A DNA stretch of 64,000 nucleotides. It comes from Planctomycetota bacterium. Lineage in GTDB: Bacteria; Planctomycetota; UBA1135; GCA-002748355. The notes below the pieces were generated by a model that saw only the letters and a program-made list of their open reading frames with translations, was not told the origin of the DNA and searched no databases. The stretch is taken from NCBI GenBank assembly GCA_020638795.1, contig JACKHW010000001.1, positions 434,001 to 498,000 on the forward strand. Reading direction: 5' to 3'. Both the position numbers and the translations under genes were made by a program. Of the stretch, positions 49,157 to 58,426 are shown piece after piece; position 1 is the first letter of the stretch; each line of letters begins with the position of its first letter.

Positions 49157-49718
49157 GATTCTGACCCTGCGCAGTGGTGAGGGCTGCTTGGGAAAGGGGG
49201 AGCGGCATGGCCGTGATCTTGTGCACTCCGGGTAGGAGTCTGTGCTTGGGCGGAAGGGGGCGGATCGAGGGCTCGGCACTCATCGATTCGATGGTCGTGG
49301 GCTGCATCGAACGAATGCGATCCAGGGACCGGAGGGGTGCCTGGGGCTCCCGTTCGTCGGCTTTCGCCACGCGGCCACGTTGTTCCCAATTGCGGACGAT
49401 GTGGTCGGCAAAGCCGATGCGACCCGATTCTGCGAGGCGATCCGAGAGCATCGTGTCGAACAGGCCTTCGTGGATGTCCGATCCGACACCATCACCGAAC
49501 AAGCCTTCCCCGAAGACCTTGTCGTTCTCGCGCATGTCCTTGACGAGCATCTGCACGAAGATTGCTTCGAATTGGCGTGCGGCGCGAACGGCCTCTTCCC
49601 GAGACGGTAGAACCATCTTGTCGGCGTTGTCGCCGGAGGTCGCTCGGTCGACAGCGCCGCGTGTCGTCGCGAACGAAGCCGCGGGAGGCAAGCCCGGTGT
49701 CGAAGCAATGTCGTTCAT
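49140..49718 (-). CDS. flgJ: FlgJ-type rod-binding protein without muramidase domain
   Basis: The 192-residue protein carries the rod-binding domain (AARQFEAIFVQMLVKDMREN, then FGDGVGSDIHEGLFDTML), which caps the growing rod. The C-terminal peptidoglycan hydrolase domain of enterobacterial FlgJ is absent; in its place is a ~70-residue Pro/Ser-rich tail. Another muramidase must open the wall, as in many non-enteric bacteria. Overlaps flgI by four bases (ATGA) and flgN by 17 nt. Confidence 0.88.
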   Translation of the reverse strand: MNDIASTPGLPPAASFATTRGAVDRATSGDNADKMVLPSREEAVRAARQFEAIFVQMLVKDMRENDKVFGEGLFGDGVGSDIHEGLFDTMLSDRLAESGRIGFADHIVRNWEQRGRVAKADEREPQAPLRSLDRIRSMQPTTIESMSAEPSIRPLPPKHRLLPGVHKITAMPLPLSQAALTTAQGQNHDTTQ

Positions 49719-50860
49719 CGTTGCTCCAAGCGTCCGTGCAGGTGTCCAGCGGAGTGGAGCTCGCTGAGAACCGTCATCATCTTCTGACCGTCAACGCCCA
49801 GGGACTGGAGCCCTTGGATCAAGTCGCGTAGCGACGTTCCGCCATCGACGATGACCGGTTTCCCGGACTCTTGTGTGACACGGATCTCACTCTTCTTGAC
49901 CGTCGTCGTTTCACCGCGACTGAGGCCGCTCGGTTGCGAGACGACCGGGTCGTCGATGACTTCGATCGTCAGCTCGGAGATCTGGACGAGGCAGGGTGTG
50001 AGACGAACGTCACGGCCCGCGATGATCGTCCCTGTTTTCTCGTTGAGGAGAATGCGCGCTTCGATGACTGGCTCGATCGTCAAGGCTTCGATCTCTGCGA
50101 GCAGCCGAGTGATGGACCCCGAATCGCGATAGTGCGACAGGAGTCCCACGCGGATGTTTCGAGGGTCTTCGATCGTGCAGACGCCGATGTTGCGCTTGTC
50201 GAGTAGCTGGTTGATCGACTCCGCGATGCGTCGCGCATTCTCGGGTGAAGGCTGTCGGAGCAAGAAGCTGAGTTCGCCCTGCTCGTTGAGCAAGCTCGGG
50301 ATCAAGTCTTCGACCGGTGGTTCGCAGATCGCGCCAGACGGGATCGTGCCCGCGGTCGGGTGATTACGCGTGACCTTCGCGTTCGTGCCCTTGGCCTCGA
50401 AGCCACCGATCATGAGTTGCCCGTCCGCCAGCGCATAGATCTTGCCGTCGCTGCCTCGGAGTTCGGTCGGTAGGAGTTCGCCGCCACGTAGCGACGATGC
50501 GTCACCGATCGAACTCACCGACACGTCGAGCTTGGTCCCGTGTCGCGCGAATGGGGGGAGCTTCGCCGAGATGTTGACGAGGGCGTAGTTTCCCGCCGCG
50601 ACTTGATCCGGTCGAACCTGCAAGTTGGTTCGCGCGAGATAACTGACGAAGGCCTGGCGCGTGGCGACGGTTCCGTCTCCGGTTCCACGAAGCCCCGTCA
50701 CGATGCCGCGTCCGACGAGTGTGTTCTCTCGAATGCCGTGCAGGTCCACGAGGCTGTCGATGCGCACCTGTTGGGCCCGCGCGAAGGAAGCAGTACCCGC
50801 GACCAACAGAGCGCTCGGCAGCAAGGTCCGCAGCAGGTCGAATGTCGAAGCGTGTTTCAC
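49715..50860 (-). CDS. flgI: Flagellar P-ring protein
   Basis: Forms the periplasmic ring around the rod. The 381-residue protein has a signal peptide (ending SFARAQ), then RIDSLVDLHGIRENTLVGRG and GLRGTGDGT, the canonical FlgI opening, and the C-terminal SLRDLIQGLQSLGVDGQKMM. Start is GTG 50860 with a GAGG site about eight bases upstream. Presence of FlgI and FlgH argues for a Gram-negative envelope with an outer membrane. Confidence 0.96.
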   Translation of the reverse strand: MKHASTFDLLRTLLPSALLVAGTASFARAQQVRIDSLVDLHGIRENTLVGRGIVTGLRGTGDGTVATRQAFVSYLARTNLQVRPDQVAAGNYALVNISAKLPPFARHGTKLDVSVSSIGDASSLRGGELLPTELRGSDGKIYALADGQLMIGGFEAKGTNAKVTRNHPTAGTIPSGAICEPPVEDLIPSLLNEQGELSFLLRQPSPENARRIAESINQLLDKRNIGVCTIEDPRNIRVGLLSHYRDSGSITRLLAEIEALTIEPVIEARILLNEKTGTIIAGRDVRLTPCLVQISELTIEVIDDPVVSQPSGLSRGETTTVKKSEIRVTQESGKPVIVDGGTSLRDLIQGLQSLGVDGQKMMTVLSELHSAGHLHGRLEQR

Positions 50861-50899
50861 GATGCAACCTCGGTCAGTACGTCAGCAAGGCCAGAACGG

Positions 50900-51538
50900 T
50901 CAGAACGGCCAGATCAACCAAAACGCCGTCTCGACGATCTTCGCGACCGGACCCTTGGTGACGTGTTCGGTGTTCTTGCCGACGCCTTCGATCGCGACCT
51001 TCGCCTCGGCGACGCGATTGGACGGCACTTGGTTGTTCGCATCGACGTCCCAACGTCGGATGATCCCCGAGATCTTCAGGGTCTTGTTTTCGTCGTCGAT
51101 GTTGACCGTGCGGCGACCCGAGATGACGAGATTGCCGTTCGGCAATTCGTCGACGATCGTGACCGCGATCTGTGCCTCGAAGGTCGCATCCTTCTCTTGC
51201 TTGGCATTCCCGACTTGGGATTTGCTCGAGCGAACGTCGAAACTCGGCAGTAGCCCGTTGGTGAACGCATTCGGTTTGATATCGAAGGCTTCGAGGCTGG
51301 CAGCGAGACTCGAGTTGGATGTCCGGTTGACTTTGTCCTCGTTCTTGACCTTGTGGGACTCCCGGATGACGACGGTCAGGATGTCGCCGATCCTGCTGGC
51401 TTTGAGGTCGTCGATCAGTCCGTGGTGAGCACTTCGCGAGGATGATCTCGCGAAGATCGATTGGGCCGATGACGGACTCGCGATACCAGCGAGCGATGCG
51501 AAGGTCAGGATCAGGGCGAGGATCGTGTGACGATTCAT
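50900..51538 (-). CDS. flgH: Flagellar L-ring protein
   Basis: Outer-membrane ring of the basal body. The 212-residue product has a signal peptide (MNRHTILALILTFASLAGIA, cleaved near SSAQ) without a lipobox Cys, unlike the enterobacterial lipoprotein. It has the family motifs IGDILTVVIRESHKVKNEDK and FEAQIAVTIVDELPNGNLVI, then SGIIRRWDVDANNQVPSNRV. ATG 51538 is four nt downstream of the flgA stop at 51543. The lack of a lipidated Cys is notable but is seen in some other phyla. Confidence 0.93.
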   Translation of the reverse strand: MNRHTILALILTFASLAGIASPSSAQSIFARSSSRSAHHGLIDDLKASRIGDILTVVIRESHKVKNEDKVNRTSNSSLAASLEAFDIKPNAFTNGLLPSFDVRSSKSQVGNAKQEKDATFEAQIAVTIVDELPNGNLVISGRRTVNIDDENKTLKISGIIRRWDVDANNQVPSNRVAEAKVAIEGVGKNTEHVTKGPVAKIVETAFWLIWPF

Positions 51539-51542
51539 GATT

Positions 51543-52661
51543 TCAACGGTTGCTGGCTGGATGAGGTTGGGCGGCTTCACGGCGGTAGTCGGCAGCGCGA
51601 GCGAGGTCGGATGGAGACGGTGCCGCGGTCTGAGCAATCACCGCGAGCCCGGGTGCAGCGACCTCGGCCGATATCGGTGGGCGCTTCGGATCGATCTGGA
51701 CGAGGATCACGTCACCGCGACCACCGTCCGCCATGGCGATCCCTTGACGAGCGACGCGCACACGACCGATCGAGACCACGACGGTCACGGTGTCTCGCTT
51801 GTGGACGATCGCGGGTCGTTCGTAGTCTCGATGCGAGAGTGTCTCGCCGGTTCGTAGGTTGCGGGACGCGACCATGCCGTCCATCAACGAAGCATCGGAG
51901 AGAGGGTCATCCTGACGCATGGCGACATTGACGCGTTCGATCGCGAAGTCGCCCGCGAACAGCGTGTCGCCCTTCCGGTAACTCTTTCTCGTCACGAGGA
52001 CGTTGCGGTAGCGGCGCAGGCGGAACGCGATCGAAGCAGCGGTCCATGGCTCGTCGTCGACGAGGATGTCGACGCGAATCATCGCCGAGCCTCGAGAAAT
52101 TCGTCCGAGACTCGGTTCGGCGCTCAGCCGTCTCGACTTGCGTCCTCGCGGAACGAGCAAGGGGCGAGTCTTGGATTGGACCGTCCACTCAGCGTCGGCC
52201 TCACCCTCTTCGTCCAGCATCTTTCGCAGCACGGCTTCTGCCGCACGCACGAGATCCTCCGACGTCACGGTCGAGACGCTTGCGGCAATCTCGCACGTGT
52301 CCGCGCCTTCGAGGCGGATGGTGTCGGATTTCACTCCCCGCGCGGTCATCGCCTCGATGACGTCATTGCGTGACAGACTCCTCGTCCAGGTGCCCCTTGG
52401 CGTGCGACCCATCACGATCGCGCCGAGACTGCGAGCGAGTTGGTCGTCGGCGCATTCGATACGGACGCAATCGTCGAGACGCACGTCGAGTCCCGGCACA
52501 CTCGTTCTGTCTCTCAGAGTCGCGCGGATCGATGGCTGCGTTTCGCGGCGTGCATCGTCCTTCGATGGAGCTTTGTCCACGTTTTGGTCACTGGATTGTG
52601 CGCGAATCGGCAATGCCGATGGCAACAGGCAAAACATGCCGGCAAGAAGGACTGCATTCAT
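51543..52661 (-). CDS. flgA: FlgA P-ring assembly chaperone, long form with SAF domain
   Basis: Periplasmic chaperone for FlgI assembly. The C-terminal part has the SAF/FlgA region: VLVTRKSYRKGDTLFAGDFA, then NLRTGETLSHRDYERPAIVH and DTVTVVVSIGRVRVARQGIA. A signal peptide starts at ATG 52661 (MNAVLLAGMFCLLPSALPIR), with GAGGGA nine bases upstream. At 372 residues it is much longer than E. coli FlgA (~220). The N-terminal ~200 residues hold an additional domain of unknown role. Confidence 0.88.
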   Translation of the reverse strand: MNAVLLAGMFCLLPSALPIRAQSSDQNVDKAPSKDDARRETQPSIRATLRDRTSVPGLDVRLDDCVRIECADDQLARSLGAIVMGRTPRGTWTRSLSRNDVIEAMTARGVKSDTIRLEGADTCEIAASVSTVTSEDLVRAAEAVLRKMLDEEGEADAEWTVQSKTRPLLVPRGRKSRRLSAEPSLGRISRGSAMIRVDILVDDEPWTAASIAFRLRRYRNVLVTRKSYRKGDTLFAGDFAIERVNVAMRQDDPLSDASLMDGMVASRNLRTGETLSHRDYERPAIVHKRDTVTVVVSIGRVRVARQGIAMADGGRGDVILVQIDPKRPPISAEVAAPGLAVIAQTAAPSPSDLARAADYRREAAQPHPASNR

Positions 52662-52703
52662 CGTGAGTTCCCTCGTCTGGATTCGATAGAAGAGCGTCAT
52701 GGA

Positions 52704-53495
52704 TCAACGCACGATGTTCGTGGCCTGGTTGAGCATGTCGTCGCTCGCGCGGATCGCGCGACTGTTCACTTCGTACGCACGCTGCGCGACGATCAGGCTG
52801 ACGAGTTCGTTGACGACCTCGACGTTCGAGCGTTCGAGGAAGTTTTGTTGGATCTCGCCGAGTCCGTTCTCACCCGGGTTGCCTTCGATGGCCGTGCCGG
52901 CCGCAGCCGTCGGCAAGTAGATGTTGCCGCCGGACTTCTCGAGTCCCGATGGATTGACGAAGCGGACCAGCGTGAGGCGACCGAGGTCCTGATTGACGTC
53001 CGGTGCGTCCGAAGTCGTGATCGTCACGGTCCCGTCGGTGCCGATACCGACCGCGACGGTGTTCTGAGGAATGACGATCTCGGGGTCGAGCGGATTGCCG
53101 GAAGGTGTCGTCAAGCGACCATTCGCGTCCAGCAGCAAGTGTCCGTCACGCGTGTAGCCCGTACGTCCAGAAGGCAGCGTGACTTTGAAGAAACCGTCTC
53201 CGGTGATCGCGACGTCGAACGGGCGCTGCGTGCCTTCGAGCACGCCCTTCTGGAAGTTCATGGTCGTGCCGGACAGCTTGACTCCGGAACCGATCTGGAT
53301 ACCGATCGGGTTCGGAGTCCCATCACCGGCATCGAGACCTGGCGCCTTGAGCGTGACGTAGAGCAAGTCTTCGAACGTCGGTTGGGATCGTTTGAACCCG
53401 TTCGTGTTGACGTTCGCGAGATTGTTGGAAATCGCGTCGACGTACGTCTGCTGGGCTTTCATGCCCGTCGCGGCCGTGTACAGACTCTTGATCAC
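52704..53495 (-). CDS. flgG: Flagellar distal rod protein
   Basis: The 263-residue protein has the classic opening SLYTAATGMKAQQTYVDAIS followed by NNLANVNTNGFKRSQ, the mid motif GDGFFKVTLPSGRTGYTRDG, and the C-terminal NFLERSNVEVVNELVSLIVA plus QRAYEVNSRAI. Size matches canonical FlgG (260). The start is GTG 53495 with an AGGAG site seven bases before it. Confidence 0.97.
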   Translation of the reverse strand: MIKSLYTAATGMKAQQTYVDAISNNLANVNTNGFKRSQPTFEDLLYVTLKAPGLDAGDGTPNPIGIQIGSGVKLSGTTMNFQKGVLEGTQRPFDVAITGDGFFKVTLPSGRTGYTRDGHLLLDANGRLTTPSGNPLDPEIVIPQNTVAVGIGTDGTVTITTSDAPDVNQDLGRLTLVRFVNPSGLEKSGGNIYLPTAAAGTAIEGNPGENGLGEIQQNFLERSNVEVVNELVSLIVAQRAYEVNSRAIRASDDMLNQATNIVR

Positions 53496-53558
53496 TCCGA
53501 AACTCCTGGGTGACGATTGCCGTCGTGCGTGTTGTCCTGGGTACTCGCTTCGCTATCG

Positions 53559-54299
53559 CTAGCTGCGTGCCAAGCCGAGCAGTTGATCGTGAATGCTCTC
53601 GACAGTGGAGAGAGCCTTCGAAACCGCGCCGTGGTGTCGACTGACGCTGATCATCGCGACGAGTTCGCTGACGCTGTTGACGTTGCTGCGCTCGAGCCCG
53701 CCTTGGCGAACCTCGGTCGTCGTATCTACCTCGGGTTCCGGCGTATTCGCGGGCAGTGAGAACAACCCGCTGCCCCGAGGCATCATGCGTCGCGGGTCGC
53801 CGACATCGAAGATGCCGATACGTCCGCGCGTTTCTCCGGTCGCTTCGTCGACGATCGAGCCTTGCGTCGAGATCTTGATTTCCCGGATCTCGTTGAGGCG
53901 GATCGCATCACCGCGCTCGTCGAGCACCGCGTGCCCCGATTGGGTCATCAGCGTGCCGTCGGCACCGAGTGCCAGCGCTCCGTTGCGCGTGTAGTACTCG
54001 GCTCCCGAACCGTCCCGAACGCGCAAGAACCCTTTGCCGATCAGCGAAAGATCGTAGGGGACGTCCGTACGTGCGAAGTCGCCCTGACTGAAGTCGGAAC
54101 TCTCTGCATAGCGCGGGATCGTCGTCGTGTTGATGCCGCCGCGACGCGCTTCGTCGAGTTCCAACTCGAACTTGGAGAACCCTCCAGCTCGCCGCTTGAA
54201 CCCCGATGAGTTGATGTTCGCGAGGTTGTTCGCGATTGCTGCTTGCTGCTTGCCGAGCTCGTTGAGGCAAGTCGATAGAGCGAGTTCTGCGTGATCCAT
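53559..54299 (-). CDS. flgF: Flagellar proximal rod protein FlgF
   Basis: The 246-residue rod protein has ELGKQQAAIANNLANINSSG at the N-terminus, YDLSLIGKGFLRVRDGSGAE in the middle, and GGLERSNVNSVSELVAMISV at the C-terminus. Size and position between flgE and flgG point to FlgF. It starts 16 nt after flgE and ends ~63 nt before flgG. Confidence 0.92.
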   Translation of the reverse strand: MDHAELALSTCLNELGKQQAAIANNLANINSSGFKRRAGGFSKFELELDEARRGGINTTTIPRYAESSDFSQGDFARTDVPYDLSLIGKGFLRVRDGSGAEYYTRNGALALGADGTLMTQSGHAVLDERGDAIRLNEIREIKISTQGSIVDEATGETRGRIGIFDVGDPRRMMPRGSGLFSLPANTPEPEVDTTTEVRQGGLERSNVNSVSELVAMISVSRHHGAVSKALSTVESIHDQLLGLARS

Positions 54300-54315
54300 G
54301 ACTCAGAGCGATTCG

Positions 54316-56280
54316 TCAGCGAACGATGTTGATGAGTTCTGCGAGGACCTCGTCCACCGTCGTGATGACGCGAGCGTTGGCTTGATAGCCGCGCTGCGCC
54401 TCGATCAGGCGGACGAACTCTTCGGCGATGTCGACGTTGGAGTTCTCGAGAACGCCGGCGACGATGGCGCCCGATCCGGCGTTGCCGGCACTCGTCAGGA
54501 TCGGGTCGTCGCTGTTCGGAGATTCGGTGAACAGCGTGTCTCCGAGCCGCTGCAAACCGGCAGCGTTCGGGAACATGACGATGCGGAGCTTGTCGATGTC
54601 GAGCGTCTTGCCGTTGCTGTAGTAGCCCTGCAGCGTGCCGTCCGCGGAGAACGCGACGTTGAGCAGCGAGCCCGCCGCGTAGCCATCTTGTTCGGTTGCA
54701 GCTGCAGTCGCCTTCTCGCCCAGCATGCTGAGCCCTTCGAAGCTCGATGGGTTGCCGAAGTCCAGCGTGATCGTCTGGGACGTTGCCAGTCCGTTGAACG
54801 AGAACTCGAGGTCGGAATTGGCGTCCGTGACGATGTTGAAGCTACCGTCGTCATTGAAACGGATGCCGTTGATCGTTCCGTCGATGATCGTGCCTTCTTG
54901 ACTGTCGAGTTCGGCTTTGAGATTCCAGACCTTCGGATCGCTCGTGTCGCGAGTCAGGATCATGGTCACGGGGTGGGATCGACCGAGGCTGTCATAGACG
55001 TCGATCGAGGTCGTGACTTCATCGGGACCGGTGCCGTCTCGGGTCGTCTTGAAACTGTTCCACGTCGTGTTCGGCGTCGACGCGTCGTCGGAGATGAACA
55101 GGCTGAGCTTCGCTTCGCCTTGCTGGTCGGCAGTGAGGGTCAGGGTGCCGTCGTTGGTGATCGTCGCCGTCGCTCCGTTGTTGCCTCCGGACCGGTACAG
55201 GAGATTCATGAAGTTGATCAGGCTCTGAACGGTCGTTCCGTCCGTTCCGTAGATGAAGGTGCCAGCCACCTTGGCGCCGCTCGGATCGGTGCCGGTGATC
55301 CGGATCTGATCTCCGACGTCATAGTCTTTCGAGTTGATCGTGAGGTCATTGAGCAGAGTTGCACCTGTCGCTGCTGATTGGGTTCCGGATGTCAGGATCG
55401 TGTCGAGCCCGAAGAACGTCAGCGGGTTGCCTGTCTTGTTGTCGAACTTGATCTGGGCCTTCTCGCCGACCGCATCGGTGCCGAAGGTGAATGCACCGCC
55501 TGCCTCTGTGACCGTGATCCCATTGACCTGACTCTCGACGCCCGCGATGAACTCGGCAAACGTCACGGTGTTGAGACTGACGACACTGAACTTCGCAGCA
55601 TCGATCGTCACGGTCTGGGGCGTTCCGCCATTGACCGAGATCGTGAACTCCTGACCATTGAGGCTCGAGAGGTTCATTGGATCGGTGAACGTATTGGAGG
55701 TCGTCTTCGATGCGGCGACACCGGCGAACAACGGTGACGTCGACGAGACGACTTCGGACAGCGGGCCGTTGACCTTCGCCGGCAGCGTGCCTTCTAACGA
55801 CACGTTGCCGGTTTGTTGTGCGGGTAGCGTTCCACTGAGGGGAACATTGATCGTCCCTCCGGTTTCACTGACGACCCGCATGCCCGTGCGCAGATCGACG
55901 AGGCGGCGCTGTTCGTCGACCCCGAAGCTCCCGACGCGCGTGTAGAGCGACTGCTGTCCGTCGGTCAGCGCGAAGAAGCCTTGTCCTTGCAGGGCGACAT
56001 CGAGCGATCGTCCGGTGTTGAGGAATGTGCCTTGGTTCGTGTTGGCGTCGATCGAGCCGACTTGTACGCCGAGACCGATTTGGGTGGGGTTCTTGCCGCC
56101 ACGTGATCCGCTCGGGCCTTGCCCCGGGGATGACGTGAACGACAACAAGTCCGCGAAGGTCACGCGCGAGCCCCAAAAGCCCGGCGTGTTGACGTTCGCG
56201 AGGTTGTTGCCGATCACATCCATGAAGCGCTGGTGGGATCGCAGGCCGGACAGGCCGGTGAAGAGTGCGGTACTGACCAT
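54316..56280 (-). CDS. flgE: Flagellar hook protein, long form
   Basis: The hook building block. The N-terminus ALFTGLSGLRSHQRFMDVIG with NNLANVNTPGFWGSRV and the C-terminus NSNVDIAEEFVRLIEAQRGY are diagnostic. At 654 residues it is far longer than E. coli FlgE (402); the extra middle part carries Thr/Gly/Asp-rich beta domains that would face outward. A GGAGG site lies six bases before ATG 56280. It follows flgD by 15 nt. Confidence 0.96.
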   Translation of the reverse strand: MVSTALFTGLSGLRSHQRFMDVIGNNLANVNTPGFWGSRVTFADLLSFTSSPGQGPSGSRGGKNPTQIGLGVQVGSIDANTNQGTFLNTGRSLDVALQGQGFFALTDGQQSLYTRVGSFGVDEQRRLVDLRTGMRVVSETGGTINVPLSGTLPAQQTGNVSLEGTLPAKVNGPLSEVVSSTSPLFAGVAASKTTSNTFTDPMNLSSLNGQEFTISVNGGTPQTVTIDAAKFSVVSLNTVTFAEFIAGVESQVNGITVTEAGGAFTFGTDAVGEKAQIKFDNKTGNPLTFFGLDTILTSGTQSAATGATLLNDLTINSKDYDVGDQIRITGTDPSGAKVAGTFIYGTDGTTVQSLINFMNLLYRSGGNNGATATITNDGTLTLTADQQGEAKLSLFISDDASTPNTTWNSFKTTRDGTGPDEVTTSIDVYDSLGRSHPVTMILTRDTSDPKVWNLKAELDSQEGTIIDGTINGIRFNDDGSFNIVTDANSDLEFSFNGLATSQTITLDFGNPSSFEGLSMLGEKATAAATEQDGYAAGSLLNVAFSADGTLQGYYSNGKTLDIDKLRIVMFPNAAGLQRLGDTLFTESPNSDDPILTSAGNAGSGAIVAGVLENSNVDIAEEFVRLIEAQRGYQANARVITTVDEVLAELINIVR

Positions 56281-56295
56281 CGATCGCCTCCGAGA

Positions 56296-56766
56296 TCAGG
56301 ACTGCGTGCTCTTGTCGTCGTCCATCGACTGTGCGCCGCGCACGCCGACCACGGACGAAATCGGGACGTCTTTGTCGCCGATTTTCACGAGCGTCTGGCC
56401 GGTCTGGTCGATGCGAACCGAGTCGACGACGCCGGATTCGATCTTGCTGTCCCCGACGACGTAGTCGACTTCCTTGCCGATCCAGGCACTTCCTTGCGAC
56501 AGCCCGTCGAGACGTGCGAGCACGGTCTGGAACTCGAGCAGCGTCGACAGATTGGAGTTGAGCGTCTGCTGCTGTTCCATCGACGAGAAGTTGCTCATCT
56601 GTTGGAGCATGCGATCGTTGTCGACCGGCTCGAGCGGCGTCTGAGCTTGGAGCTGTGCGATCATGAGTTGGAGGAAGCTCTCGCTGTCCGGAGTCTTCTT
56701 CTGCGTCCGCGTATCGCCGTATCCGCCGCTATTGAGCGCCAGGCTGCTGATGGCACTGTTGTTCAT
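56296..56766 (-). CDS. flgD: Flagellar hook-cap scaffolding protein FlgD
   Basis: Needed for hook assembly. The 156-residue protein has the FlgD N-terminal motif FLQLMIAQLQAQTPLEPVDN, then FSSMEQQQTLNSNLSTLLEF and the start of the beta domain (WIGKEVDYVV). It is shorter than E. coli FlgD (~230) because the Ig-like/Tudor region is minimal, a form known from other phyla. It lies between fliK and flgE. Confidence 0.94.
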   Translation of the reverse strand: MNNSAISSLALNSGGYGDTRTQKKTPDSESFLQLMIAQLQAQTPLEPVDNDRMLQQMSNFSSMEQQQTLNSNLSTLLEFQTVLARLDGLSQGSAWIGKEVDYVVGDSKIESGVVDSVRIDQTGQTLVKIGDKDVPISSVVGVRGAQSMDDDKSTQS

Positions 56767-56781
56767 GGTGTCACTTCTCTT

Positions 56782-57822
56782 TCAGGCGACCGTGTCGATT
56801 GCGGGGACACGTGTCATGGGGTTGTCGAGGTTTCGATCACTCGATGTCGGAGCGACCGAAGCGTCATGAGTCACCGTCGCACCTGGCATGCCGAGCGCGA
56901 CGTGTTCTTCGGTTTCGAGTCGTTCTTCGAACTCGCGTTGTGCGTGTTGCTGGCGTTCTCGGCTGCTCGTCCCGATGTCGAATCCATGAACATCGAGACC
57001 CTGTTGTTCGAGCTCGCGCCGGAGCGTCTCCGCATCGCCCTGCAAGAGTGCAGCGACCTCTTGACGTTCTGCACGCAGCTCGAGTTTCAGGCCGGCTCCA
57101 TCGAGCACGATCCGAACCCCGAGCGAACCGAGGTGCTTCGGCTCGAGCAACAGACGCATTTCGCCGCCGGTCTCCGTTGCGGCGAGTGCGATGCGTCGGA
57201 GGATCGCGCGGTGCTGCGCCTCCGTGACCACGACGGGGATCGTCGTGCGGACAGGGTGTGCCCTCGCGGCTTCGAGCTTGGCGACCTTGGGAGAACGCGT
57301 TTCGCCGACGATCGCTGCCGGTGCTTGGCTTGCCCGCACAGTGGGTGGAACGACTGGGGGCGAGCCGATCTTCCCGATATCGGAGTTCGCGCTCGTGGCT
57401 TGTGGGATCTCCGTGCGGGCCTTCGTGGCGAACGACACCGTCAGCGGTCGTGAGTCGCTTGCCGGGGTCGCCTCGGTGGATCCGCGATGCTCGATCTCGA
57501 GATCGGGCGTTCGGCCGGACGCGCTCTCGGTCTCGGCGACGACTTCCTCACTCGTTTCGGGTGACGTTGGTGGCTGTCCCGTCGTCTCGTTCGCGGGCAC
57601 ATCTTCAGCGGTCTTGGTCGACGATTGCGGCGAAGCGGCGGGGGCCGAAGGTGTTCCGTCGGGTTGCCTTCCATCCGTCGGCGCGGGCGCCGTCGCTTCT
57701 TCGCGAGCCCTGCGTGCCCAATCCTCGAACGAGTTACCGTCCGCTTCACGTCGAGGAAGCAGCTTCGCACGAGGGATGTCGTCCAAGTTTTGGCCAACGC
57801 GGCCGAAGGGGGTCCACTGCAT
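56782..57822 (-). CDS. fliK: FliK-like hook-length control protein
   Basis: The 346-residue protein has a long disordered Pro/Ser/Thr/Glu-rich N-terminal part and a C-terminal Flg_hook domain: MRLLLEPKHLGSLGVRIVLD, then LRRELEQQGLDVHGFDI. FliK measures hook length and switches export specificity. The start is uncertain: ATG 57822 (MQWTPFGRVG) gives a sensible protein, but the frame is open to 58050 and there is no ribosome site. First gene of the flgDEFGAHIJNKL transcript. Confidence 0.85.
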   Translation of the reverse strand: MQWTPFGRVGQNLDDIPRAKLLPRREADGNSFEDWARRAREEATAPAPTDGRQPDGTPSAPAASPQSSTKTAEDVPANETTGQPPTSPETSEEVVAETESASGRTPDLEIEHRGSTEATPASDSRPLTVSFATKARTEIPQATSANSDIGKIGSPPVVPPTVRASQAPAAIVGETRSPKVAKLEAARAHPVRTTIPVVVTEAQHRAILRRIALAATETGGEMRLLLEPKHLGSLGVRIVLDGAGLKLELRAERQEVAALLQGDAETLRRELEQQGLDVHGFDIGTSSRERQQHAQREFEERLETEEHVALGMPGATVTHDASVAPTSSDRNLDNPMTRVPAIDTVA

Positions 57823-58104
57823 GGAATCCCATTCGCACCGGGCGTTCCAATTCGAGTGCCAATGCGATTCCGCGCATCTGACCCATGAGCGCGACGCTCC
57901 AGCGCGGCAGAACTTGCCGTGGCGCCAGGTGTCGTGCTGCAAGGATTGCCGTCGACATTCGAGGCAAGGTCCACGGCAACGTCGATCACGTCGACGCGAG
58001 TCTCCGGTGCTCCGTTGCATCCCGCGACAGTTGCGACTTTCCTGGCTCATCGCTCAAGCGAGCGTCGGCGCTGCCGATCATGCGGATGGCACGGTCACAC
58101 GATC

Positions 58105-58413
58105 ATGAACATCGGGCACATCAAACCAGCAGTGCGTAGGACGGAGTCGGCAACTCCTGCCGGCGACACGGCCGCTTCGGCGGGCCCTTTGCGCAACCTC
58201 GTGGCTTCGGATCACGCAGTGATCTCGGGACCGGCTCGTGAGCTGCAGCGCGACGTTGCGAATGTGCTCGCATCCCTCGACGACGTCGAGGTCGGCAAGA
58301 GCTCTGAAGAGCTGGATGCGTTGCGTGCACGGCTCGATCGGGGCGATTTCGACGACGACGCCGCCTTGCGGCGCGCCGCGACGAAGTTCGTCTCCGGTAC
58401 GGACGAGTTCTGA
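58105..58413 (+). CDS. FlgM-like anti-sigma-28 factor
   Basis: A 102-residue plus-strand protein with a flexible N-terminus and a C-terminal half in the FlgM pattern: an ISGPARELQRD segment, then EVGKSSEELDALRARLDRGD and FDDDAALRRAATKFV. This is comparable to the family's DxVxLS...VxxLKxxIxxGxY...IAxxLL. FlgM holds FliA until the hook is finished and is then exported. The context (between the fliA and fliK blocks, no other candidate) supports this. It is transcribed opposite to all neighbours, so it has its own promoter. Similarity is weak; treat as probable. Confidence 0.6.
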   Translation: MNIGHIKPAVRRTESATPAGDTAASAGPLRNLVASDHAVISGPARELQRDVANVLASLDDVEVGKSSEELDALRARLDRGDFDDDAALRRAATKFVSGTDEF

Positions 58414-58426
58414 GCGCGCGCGGCTC

